From assembly GCF_002208135.1 (NCBI RefSeq), contig NZ_CP021647.1, forward strand, positions 1-64,000: 64,000 nucleotides of DNA. The letters run 5' to 3'. The notes below the pieces were generated by a model that saw nothing but the letters and a program-made list of their open reading frames with translations, did not search any database and was not told the origin of the DNA. Shown piece after piece: positions 52,346 to 61,300 of this stretch (positions are counted from its first letter, which is position 1; each line of letters starts with the position of its first letter). The stretch comes from Pseudoalteromonas piscicida (lineage in GTDB: Bacteria > Pseudomonadota > Gammaproteobacteria > Enterobacterales > Alteromonadaceae). A program made the position numbers and the translations under genes.

Positions 52346-54757
52346 ATGCAATACTCTCGCTCTTCTGTTCTTTCCGCTTCATGCGTTGCGGTTAAGTTGG
52401 CTTTACTTGGTGCAAGCACAACCGTTTTCGCTTCTGATGACATAGAAAAAATCAGTGTCTATGGCAAACATAATAAAATTATTTTGCAATCTGGAACGGC
52501 AACTAAGTCTAATATGGATCTTATGCAGACCCCCGCAGCGGTTGTTGTTGTTGACAAAGAGCTACTAGATTCGCAAAGCGCAGCGACTTTACAAGAAGCA
52601 CTACGCAACGTAAGTGGTTTATCTCAGGCTGGTAATAACTACGGAATTGGTGACTCGCTGATGGTTCGTGGTCTAGGCGTAAACTATACCTACGATGGTA
52701 TGTATGGTGGTGCTGACTTAGGTAACAGCTTTAACCCAACGCGCTCTTTAACTAACATCGAAAGCATCGAAGTATTAAAGGGTCCCGCTACAGGCCTTTA
52801 TGGTATTGGTGCAGCTGGTGGTGTAGTTAACTTAGTCGAGAAAAAGCCACAATTTGAACAAGCGCTTGCAATTAACGGTAAAGTAGGCGCATGGAATACT
52901 TATGGCTTGGGCGTTGATTTTACAGATGCAATTACTGATAAGTTGGCTTATCGTGTTGTTGCAAACCATGAGCGCAGCGACGGCTATCGAGATCTAGAAT
53001 CAAATAGAGACGAAATCTATGCAAGCTTACGTTTCGACCCAAGCAGCGAGCACTCGTTTTTACTTTCAACGGCTTATATTGATGACTCACAACAAGTAGA
53101 TTCAATTGGTGACCCTGTACGCATTATTAACTGGGATAGCATTACAGGACAACCAGGACTGGTTACAGCTGAACGTTTGCCAAATAACCCACAATATGAT
53201 GTCGAGAAAGGTAAATGGTTAGGTGTACAACTGAATGGTGAGCAGCGTGCGCAACTTGCGGAGTCAATCCATATTGGCGATGGTTTAAAGCCTTTCAATC
53301 TTGGCGATGGTAACCTCATTTCTCCACTTTCACGCCCGAATGAGGGTGAAGAGCTTCGTATAAAATTGCGTCATGACTGGTATCTGAATCGTAACTCAAA
53401 GCTGACTCAACAGCTGTTATGGCGTAGCTATGATTCGGATTTTGTTCGCCAAACGGGTGCTTATAATTATGTTTATTGGGAGCGCAATAGTGTTATTAAT
53501 GCAAACCCAAGAGCCCCGCTTGTGATTGATGATGTGCTATATCCTTATGCGGCTCGCCGTCAAGAGTATCGCCGTCAAGTTGCCAGCGAAAAAACTTGGC
53601 AATACTTTGCTGATTTACAGTTAACTTGGGATATGGGTTCTTTGAGCGGTGAGCACTTAGTTAGCGTTAACTATGAAAATCGTGATATGCGCTTAAAAAG
53701 TTGGTCTGCATATGATGCCGATGGTAAAGGCTCAATTCCATTTATCTTAGATATTCGCAACCCAAACTGGCCGACAGGAGAATTCGAGGGTTATAACCCA
53801 TCGCTACGTAGTAACTATGATAAAACGCTTACGGCGTATGGCATTAGTGCACAAGAAGTAGTGTATATCACTGATGCGTTAACTGCTCGTGTTGGTCTTG
53901 CATATACTAGCGTTGAACAAAAATATCAGCATTTAGGCACTGAGCGTTCACCTGAAGAAAGTGAAGAGCTGGACACGGATGATGCGGGTATGACGTATAA
54001 TATTGGCTTGAATTATCAAGTGACCTCTCAGCTTTCTGCTTTTGTAAATATGGCAAAGGGTCGTACTGCATACAGTGTACTGGGTAGCCTAGAAAATGAA
54101 GCTGATGCGAACCGTAAAAACAGACCTGACTCGGAATCTGAAACGCTAGATATTGGTGTGCGTTTTACTGCGTATGACGAAGATTTGCTAGGGTCACTAG
54201 TGTGGTTTGAAACAAAACGTACAAACCTTATGTATAGCAATCCTGAGTACAATGATGAACCAGGAGAAGACTACAATGTTAGTGTTCCGCGCTATTTTTT
54301 CGACGATGAAGATGAATCGAAAGGTGTAGAGCTTGATTTAAATTTAGCACTGAACGACCAAATCAGTGTGAATATGAATGCAACCTACCAAGATGCTGTT
54401 GAGATCCGTTCTAATGAGCGCTCAGGTCAAATGAAAGGGGTACCTAAGAAGTTTGCCAGCACGTGGGTGAAGTATACTCAGCCAGTGGATTGGTTTGCTG
54501 GAGCGTTGGAATATAGTCTTGGTATTAACTATGAGAGTGAAAGAACGATCAACTCTGTGTCCTTTGGCTTACCAACCGCAACTATTGATGGTTATACCCG
54601 CTGGGATGCTGCGATTAAATTCAATGCTGATCGGTTCGACATTCAGCTAAACCTAGAAAACTTAACTGACGAGCGTTATTACAGTAAGGCGTTGTTCTTA
54701 GGTGGTACGCCTGGCAACGAGCGTAATGCTAAGTTGAGCTTTAACTATAGGTTCTAA
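52346..54757 (+). CDS. TonB-dependent siderophore receptor
   Basis: An 803-residue outer-membrane receptor with a signal peptide ending near TTVFASDDIEK, a TonB-box-like EKISVYGKHNK segment, a plug (ELLDSQSAATLQEALRNVSG, SLMVRGLGVNYTYDGMYGGA, IESIEVLKGPATGLYGIGAA) and a barrel ending NAKLSFNYRF. It is monocistronic, preceded by a strong Fur box and followed by a bidirectional terminator, so it should be induced by iron starvation. It differs clearly from the receptor at 46094 and likely has another ligand. The convergent AraC-type gene is separated by the terminator. Confidence 0.92.
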   Translation: MQYSRSSVLSASCVAVKLALLGASTTVFASDDIEKISVYGKHNKIILQSGTATKSNMDLMQTPAAVVVVDKELLDSQSAATLQEALRNVSGLSQAGNNYGIGDSLMVRGLGVNYTYDGMYGGADLGNSFNPTRSLTNIESIEVLKGPATGLYGIGAAGGVVNLVEKKPQFEQALAINGKVGAWNTYGLGVDFTDAITDKLAYRVVANHERSDGYRDLESNRDEIYASLRFDPSSEHSFLLSTAYIDDSQQVDSIGDPVRIINWDSITGQPGLVTAERLPNNPQYDVEKGKWLGVQLNGEQRAQLAESIHIGDGLKPFNLGDGNLISPLSRPNEGEELRIKLRHDWYLNRNSKLTQQLLWRSYDSDFVRQTGAYNYVYWERNSVINANPRAPLVIDDVLYPYAARRQEYRRQVASEKTWQYFADLQLTWDMGSLSGEHLVSVNYENRDMRLKSWSAYDADGKGSIPFILDIRNPNWPTGEFEGYNPSLRSNYDKTLTAYGISAQEVVYITDALTARVGLAYTSVEQKYQHLGTERSPEESEELDTDDAGMTYNIGLNYQVTSQLSAFVNMAKGRTAYSVLGSLENEADANRKNRPDSESETLDIGVRFTAYDEDLLGSLVWFETKRTNLMYSNPEYNDEPGEDYNVSVPRYFFDDEDESKGVELDLNLALNDQISVNMNATYQDAVEIRSNERSGQMKGVPKKFASTWVKYTQPVDWFAGALEYSLGINYESERTINSVSFGLPTATIDGYTRWDAAIKFNADRFDIQLNLENLTDERYYSKALFLGGTPGNERNAKLSFNYRF

Positions 54758-54770
54758 TTGGCGCGAAAGT

Positions 54771-54796
54771 AAAAAGGAGGGAAGACCCTCCTTTTT
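54771..54796. terminator. Bidirectional intrinsic terminator
   Basis: AAAAAGGAGGG (54771-54781) pairs exactly with CCCTCCTTTTT (54786-54796), loop AAGA. T-runs exist on both strands, so it can serve both the receptor gene and the convergent regulator gene. Confidence 0.92.
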
Positions 54797-54834
54797 ACTT
54801 CTAAGTCGTCGATAGTTAATCGCGCTTAGGTCAG

Positions 54835-55710
54835 TTATTTAATGTAACAAGTGATACGAGTGAGAAGCTCGTGTGGCAGTGTCTCTCTGACATCATTTAA
54901 GTACTCTTCGATAACAGGCACATCTGCAGGTTCGAACTCACTGTTAGGTAACCATTGTCCAAACAGATACTCGTAAGGCGTTTCAAGAGAAGCATAGTCA
55001 CCTTGGTAAAGTAGGCTAGCTGTTTTGCCCGATGGAATGGCGAATTCACAAAGCCCCTTTGGGAGAGATGCTGTCGTCTTTGGCACTAAAATTGTTGCCA
55101 TTGATTTTAGTTTGCTTTCCTCGACGGTTTTTGGGTCGTCAAAATACACACCAAAGAAACGCGTATCCGCACCTAATAAGCCTTGTTGCTGCGCCAGTAC
55201 GTTTAATTTTTCAAATGCTTGACCGATTTGCATGTAATCGCCATGGTGCTCAATTCCGATTAACGTCATTTGCTCATTACTGCCTATTTCTACATTAAAC
55301 ATATTCGAATCCTCATCTACCTTAATGATATAAAACTCGGCCGCACAGCCTTTTGCCTTGGCCTGTTCATGTTGACGAAACTGACTAGGCGGTTGCTTAT
55401 ATCGTTGAGAAAACGCTCGGCTAAACGCTTCAATACTTGCGTAGCCTGTTTGCTCAGCCACCTTTGCAATGGAATCTTGGGTACGAATTAACATGCCTGC
55501 GGCAACATGTAGTCGCATTCTTCTCACGGTTGCATTGATGGTTTCCCCAGCGATGGAGCGATAAACACGATGAAAGTGATAAGTTGACATATGGCATTGA
55601 TCAGCAAGCGTGATCACATCAAGTTCGCGACTTATATTGTTATAGATATAATCAATAACATGATTTAAGCGAGTGGTGTAATGGCTTATGGTCGTTGCTT
55701 TTCTAGTCAT
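54835..55710 (-). CDS. AraC-family regulator with GyrI-like effector domain (Rob-like)
   Basis: A 291-residue regulator. The N-terminal AraC double helix-turn-helix is at about 15-115 (ELDVITLADQCHMSTYHFHR, DSIAKVAEQTGYASIEAFSR). A GyrI-like/SOUL-type ligand-binding domain follows (FNVEIGSNEQMTLIGIEHHG, SLLYQGDYASLETPYEYLFG). This order, DNA-binding first, is as in Rob and related multidrug-response regulators. The ATG at 55710 lacks a strong ribosome binding site. It is monocistronic. It likely senses a small hydrophobic compound; targets are unknown. Confidence 0.92.
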   Translation of the reverse strand: MTRKATTISHYTTRLNHVIDYIYNNISRELDVITLADQCHMSTYHFHRVYRSIAGETINATVRRMRLHVAAGMLIRTQDSIAKVAEQTGYASIEAFSRAFSQRYKQPPSQFRQHEQAKAKGCAAEFYIIKVDEDSNMFNVEIGSNEQMTLIGIEHHGDYMQIGQAFEKLNVLAQQQGLLGADTRFFGVYFDDPKTVEESKLKSMATILVPKTTASLPKGLCEFAIPSGKTASLLYQGDYASLETPYEYLFGQWLPNSEFEPADVPVIEEYLNDVRETLPHELLTRITCYIK

Positions 55711-55831
55711 CGTTCATTTCATTGTTGGTTTATGCGGTCAGTTACAGCCTCGTCACTAACGCCGTGGCTGATACGACTTATCATGGCAGAGTTCGATTTG
55801 ATAATGTTTGCTGATTTGTAATTTACGCAAC

Positions 55832-57034
55832 TTAATGGTTGTCCGTAAGTGCTTTTTCTACAGCTTTAAGAATGGATGATTTGGTTGAAGGTTTGGTAAT
55901 GTACCCAGTGAGTCCCAAAGACGCCCACTTTCTAATTATATCTTTGTTTTTATTGCTTGTTAGTGCAATGATGGGCAGCTTTTTGCAGTGCGGAATATTG
56001 CGAATATTTTTGGTTGCATTGTAGCCATCAAGCTCGGGCATAAATAAATCCATAAACACCATAGAAAAGCGGTGCTTTCGCAGCTTTTTAATTGCGCTCA
56101 GCCCACTGGTGACACTCTCTACTTTATATCCTTCATCACGTAGGATCTTGGCTATCATCTCTCGATAGATTTCGTTGTCTTCTACAACCATTATTTTTAT
56201 TTCTTCTTGCTTGGTTTCAATCGCTTGTGGCTCGCTGACATCGACCTCGCCAGTATCGCCTACTGGCAATACGTTTTGTGCTAATTGTGCGCACTTTGAG
56301 TTGTCTTTTTCAGCGAGTAGGGCTGTAAATTCTGCAATGGAAAACTGTTTGTCTTTTAATCGTTTCGTTAATTCATGAACACTCTCAGCGAGCTGGTGCT
56401 CTAATTCATCCAGCAGTGGTGACAAGTGTTTTTGTTTCAATTCGTTTAGCAAATCATCTTGAACTTTATTAATCCCTTTTTCATTGTCTAGATTACGTCT
56501 TACCGTTTGCAGTGTCTCATCCGCTTTTTGATGGTACAACGCTGCATCATCAATCAATTGCTTTAGCTTGTCATCTATGCGCCCAAAATGCTCCTCTCTG
56601 ATTTTGGCAACTTCTGAAGTACCCTCTGTGCGAACTAGCGCATTGTGTAAAATCATGCGAAACCGATAATTTTCGTACATAGGTTTGTAGACAAAGTAAT
56701 CGGTAAAAATACCTTTCATACAACACCGAAAGGCCACCCCTGACTCTTTGTTTTCACACAGTAAAATATTCTCATGGGCATAGTTAAGTAAGCCATGTTT
56801 TGCGAGTACGCTATAAATTTCAACACTTTTTGACACCGTTTTTCGAGCAATAACGATGACATCTGGTGGTGACTCAGTTAACACCTCTGCCACTTCTTTG
56901 TGGCTGGTGAGAGTACGGTACTCGTTGACTTGAGAAGCGACTATATCAACAACACCTGTCATTTCTGCTGGGTCGTCGCAAATGATGATAACTTTTGGGT
57001 GTCGCTGAGCGTGTTCAACTTCTTTTTTATGCAT
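55832..57034 (-). CDS. Pseudo-receiver/coiled-coil/receiver response-regulator protein
   Basis: A 400-residue signalling protein. The N-terminus (VIIICDDPAEMTGVVDIVAS, PDVIVIARKTV, then KPMYENYRFR) looks like a receiver fold, but alanine replaces the phospho-aspartate. Residues about 150-235 are a predicted coiled coil. The C-terminus is a complete receiver (MVVEDNEIYREMI, phospho-Asp in MVFMDLFMPELDGY, ALTSNKNKD, TKPS). No DNA-binding or catalytic output domain is present, so output is probably by protein contact through the coiled coil. The ATG at 57034 has AGAGGG about 6 nt upstream; a TTG ten codons earlier is less likely. It is the third gene of the kinase/REC-EAL operon, 46 bp after the EAL gene. 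Confidence 0.82.
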   Translation of the reverse strand: MHKKEVEHAQRHPKVIIICDDPAEMTGVVDIVASQVNEYRTLTSHKEVAEVLTESPPDVIVIARKTVSKSVEIYSVLAKHGLLNYAHENILLCENKESGVAFRCCMKGIFTDYFVYKPMYENYRFRMILHNALVRTEGTSEVAKIREEHFGRIDDKLKQLIDDAALYHQKADETLQTVRRNLDNEKGINKVQDDLLNELKQKHLSPLLDELEHQLAESVHELTKRLKDKQFSIAEFTALLAEKDNSKCAQLAQNVLPVGDTGEVDVSEPQAIETKQEEIKIMVVEDNEIYREMIAKILRDEGYKVESVTSGLSAIKKLRKHRFSMVFMDLFMPELDGYNATKNIRNIPHCKKLPIIALTSNKNKDIIRKWASLGLTGYITKPSTKSSILKAVEKALTDNH

Positions 57035-57080
57035 AAATTCCCTCTGGGTTTGAGAGTACAGCAAAAGCTATTGGGTTTAA

Positions 57081-58286
57081 TTATTTACTAGAATGGGACT
57101 TTTGCAACGCAGATTCTAAGACCGTTTGTAAGAACTCCGACGGCGTACAAGGCGGATAGTAATAATAGCCTTGGACCGACTCTACTTCGTAACTCTGTAC
57201 AACGACCAGATCCTCGACTACTTCAACACCCTCAGCGACGACCTCTAGACCAAGTTGGTGGGCCATCTCACAAGTGCTTGCGATAATGACGCGCTTATTA
57301 GGTTGCATTGAACAACCATCGACAAAACACCTATCGATTTTGAGTTCATCAAACGGCAATTCGTTAAGTTGCTTTATTGACGAATACCCAGTACCAAAGT
57401 CATCAATAGACAGCTTAAAGCCTTTAAGCTTTAAGCGCAGCAGCACATCAAGCGCACGCTTGATGTTTTCCAATAAGTGACTTTCGGTTAACTCTAACGT
57501 GATTTGAGAAGTTGGGGTGCAATACTCTTCGCAAATGGACTCGAGTTTTTCTGGGAGCTTTATGTCTTCAAGTTCTTTAACACTCAAATTAATGCTGAAT
57601 TGAAGCGCTTTAAGAATATCTCGATTATAACTAAGCAAGGACAGCGTTTGTTTTAATAAACTATAGGATAGCAGGTGAATTAAATCGTGTTCCTCCATTG
57701 TCGCGATAAATTGGGAGGGGAGCACAGTACCATCAGTATTGTGATGCCATCTAGCTAGCACTTCTGCACCAATGATTGCACCGGATGGACTTGCAACTTT
57801 GGGTTGAAAATAAGCACAAAACTCCTCGCGCAATAATCCTTCATAGATTTCATCTTTACTAAAGTTTTGTAGTGCATGTTGGGACTTTTTAGGTGTATCG
57901 CGAGACAGCAGCTGACCATAGAGTTCTTTTAGTTTGGTGGCAGAAAGTGGCTTTTCTAAACTAGATATAATGCTGAGGCCATGAAGCTCAGCTAGTGCAG
58001 CGGTATTTTTGATAAATAGACCCTTTTCGCCACTTAGCAATGCGATAGGTGCTTGGATGTTTAGCTCGGCAAATTTCCTCAATATCTCCACACCATCCAT
58101 CTGTGGCATGTTGATATCAAGTAAAATAAGGGAAGCCTGATGGAGCTCTTGACTTTCTAGTGCAGACAGACCGCTGTTAAAACCTTTAAAGGCGCATGGT
58201 GTCTGGTTAGAAATCAATAACTGCAATTGCGTGAGAATAAGTTCGCTGTCATCAATTGCAATAATAAGGTGCTTTTCATTTATCAT
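57081..58286 (-). CDS. Response regulator with EAL c-di-GMP phosphodiesterase domain
   Basis: A 401-residue protein: a receiver at about 5-125 (AIDDSELILTQ, phospho-Asp in LILLDINMPQMDG, SLEKPLS) and an EAL domain at about 150-390. EAL signature residues are present: GAEVLARW (EVL variant), FSINLS, LELTES, DDFGTGYSS, ELKIDRCFV and VVAEGVE, so it should hydrolyse c-di-GMP. It is the second gene of the operon, 29 bp after the hybrid kinase, which can phosphorylate it through the kinase's Hpt domain. Confidence 0.93.
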   Translation of the reverse strand: MINEKHLIIAIDDSELILTQLQLLISNQTPCAFKGFNSGLSALESQELHQASLILLDINMPQMDGVEILRKFAELNIQAPIALLSGEKGLFIKNTAALAELHGLSIISSLEKPLSATKLKELYGQLLSRDTPKKSQHALQNFSKDEIYEGLLREEFCAYFQPKVASPSGAIIGAEVLARWHHNTDGTVLPSQFIATMEEHDLIHLLSYSLLKQTLSLLSYNRDILKALQFSINLSVKELEDIKLPEKLESICEEYCTPTSQITLELTESHLLENIKRALDVLLRLKLKGFKLSIDDFGTGYSSIKQLNELPFDELKIDRCFVDGCSMQPNKRVIIASTCEMAHQLGLEVVAEGVEVVEDLVVVQSYEVESVQGYYYYPPCTPSEFLQTVLESALQKSHSSK

Positions 58287-58315
58287 ACATACCAGACCCG
58301 AATTGTTAGCACGTG

Positions 58316-61300
58316 TTACATTAGATCTTCTACGTTAAGTATAGAAGCGATTTCAGCTTGTGCATTGTCAAAAAGCATCAAACATTGATTCATTAAATTT
58401 TCAATCTTTATCTGCTTGCCTTCACTTGCAGCATGCTCAAGTTCTGCCAATTTTTCAGAAAGTTGTGTTGCACCGACTGCCTTTGCGGAGGTTTTCCCTT
58501 GATGTGCAATATTCTTGACACTTTCAGGCTGTTCTAGATCGATCCCTTGTAACAGCTTTTTCGTGTCATCAACAAAGCTTTTCAAGAAAATGCTCTGTAG
58601 CTCTTTATCTGTGCCTACATACTCACTGAGTATCACTAAGTCGATGTGTTTGGTGGGGGCATCGAGTTCTACTAATAGCGAGGGGGGATTTTCTTCGGCT
58701 TGGTTGTTTATTGGTGTGTTGCTCGCAAACCATTTTTTTAGCGTTCTGTTTAGTTTTTGCAACACAATGGGTTTCGCAATATAGTCGTCCATGCCGGCGT
58801 TAAAGCAAATATCTTTCTCACCTTCTAAAGCATTAGCTGTTGCTGCAATGATAGGTATATGCTCAAGGTTGCGTGCACGTTCATGTTCGCGACGCTGTTT
58901 TGTGAATTCATAACCATCCATCACGGGCATATGACAGTCCGAAATAATTAGCGAAAAGTGATATTGATCGAGTAGCTGCAGGGCAACTTTGCCGTTGTCG
59001 GCAATAATGCATTGATAGCCTAATAGTGCTAACTGTCTTTTGAATAAATCTTGATTATAAACATTGTCCTCAACGACTAAGATAAGCTTGTTAAGTGTTT
59101 GCGCTTCACTGATTGTGGGCAGCGTCTTTGGTTTAGCATCGCTGTCTTCATTTGTTGATTCACTGTCAATTAGTCCTTCTAAGGTGGCAATGTGTGAAAC
59201 GACTTTATAAGCGTAATAAGGATATAGCGAGAGGTTAGAGACGTTGATGTTATTTGCGTGCGGAAGCTTATCTTGATTGTTGTCTAGTATAATATACTTG
59301 CATTCGCTTTCGGCGACGAAAACTTCTTTTCCTTCTGTGGTGAGTTGTTGGAAGGCTTCAGCAGTAATAACGAGATAATCAAATCGTTGGCTATCAATCA
59401 GTTGTGCGTTAAAAAGTTCTCGAGGGAATATTTCGCATTGTGCCTCATGGATGCGTAGTTGATTTTGCAGGTCTTTTTCAAATTTGTCCTCGTCTCCCAC
59501 TACAGCAACTTTTAGCCTGTCTAAGGTTAACCCACTTTCACTGGTTTGTTTTGGTACTTCGCAGTATGGCAGGGTTACAATAAAGTTGCTGCCGAAACCT
59601 TCTAAGCTTCTACAGTCAATCTCCCCCTCCATCATAGCAACAAGCTTGTGGGTAATGGAAAGGCCCAGCCCAGTACCGCCATATTGGCGTTGAATACTGC
59701 TATCTGCTTGAACAAATGGTTTAAAAAGGTTGTCTACTTGTTCTTCTGACATGCCTTTACCATTGTCCTTGACGCTAATTTCCATATAACCATCATCGGC
59801 AGAGCGTCCAATAGTCACTTCTACAACTCCCGCAGCGGTTGCGGTAGTTTTGGTAAATTTTAAGGCGTTACCTATTAGGTTTAATAAAATTTGGCGCAGT
59901 CTAACTGGATCCCCTAATTGCCAGTTTGGTAACTGTGGCGAAAGATAAAAAGCAAGTTTGAGCTTTTTAGAACCCGCTTGATATGCAAGGAGCTCCGCAA
60001 GTTCCTTAATAATTTCTTGCCAGCTAAATGGTGTAGATTCTAGTTGCATTTTCCCAGCTTCGATTTTTGAAAAGTCTAATATGTCGTTAATTATTCGAAG
60101 TAGTACCAACGCTGAGCTTTTTGCGACTGTGGTGAGGTGTGATTGCTCATGATCAAGGTTAGACTGGGCGAGAATATCCAGCATGCCTACCACGCCATTC
60201 ATCGGCGTTCTTATCTCATGACTCATTGTTGCTAGGAAACGAGATTTAGCTTCACTAGCTTGTTCGGCCTTTATGCGAGCTTGTTCCAGCTCTGCAGAAA
60301 AATTGATGCTTTTAGTTATATCATTTTGATAGATGAGGGTATATTTTCCGGAATCAGTAGTGATATTTTTAACTAAAACGTTGAACCAAAATACGGCCCC
60401 TTCGGCGTTGTACTGACAGGTCGTTTGCGCTTGATATTGCTCTTTGTCTTTTGATTGTTCCAACATTGAGAGCAATTCGCTGCTGTCAGTCATTGGAAGT
60501 TGGGTAATAAACTCTATAACGTCGGAACCTTTGCTGAGAGAGCTTCCCTTGAATTGGTATTCGTTATGTTCGGTTCTTTTTATGTGTTCGTTAAACTGAT
60601 TCAACATGGCTATATGTTGGTTTTCATCAACTAGCAGAATAAATGCTGGAAATGAGTCTATAGCTTCTTGAAGCAGTTTTTCAGTCGATTTTTGAACTCT
60701 TAATAAATATTGAGCGGACGACCTTTCCACTTCGGCCTCATGCATTTTATCCAAGGCAGCTTTTCTTGCTGCAACAAGCTCTTTTTGGATCCGTTGTTGA
60801 CGATTAGATTCGTTGACTTGACTGGTTATATCTTTTACGACACCGACAATAAACTGTGTGTTTTCGCTAGAGTAGTATTTTAAGTTTAGTATCACACTAA
60901 AATATCGGGTAGAACTATGCTCTTCAATAGTTAGCTGAAATTCTCTAGGTTGTGCTAAATCTAGAGCGCGAAGGTTTGAATAGAGTGTTTGTTTGTTATC
61001 GGTATCAAGTGACTTAATGATTGGCTTTAGGCTGTGGTGTTCAAGCTCTGGTGCTAAGTTAAATAAAGCTCTAAACCCTTCAGAGGTATGGCCGTAAAAC
61101 TGGCCTACCGATATTTCAAAACTGCCGATAGAAGCAAGCTTTTCAGATGAATTTAACAAAGTTTGACGCTTTTGAATGGCGTCTTTTGCGACTTGTCTGT
61201 CTAGTTTGGCTTTTTGCTGGGCACGATAGCTAATTGCCAAACCAAACAAGCAAAATGCAACTAAAGACAGTACTTGCCAAATAAACTTTATCTCTATGGT

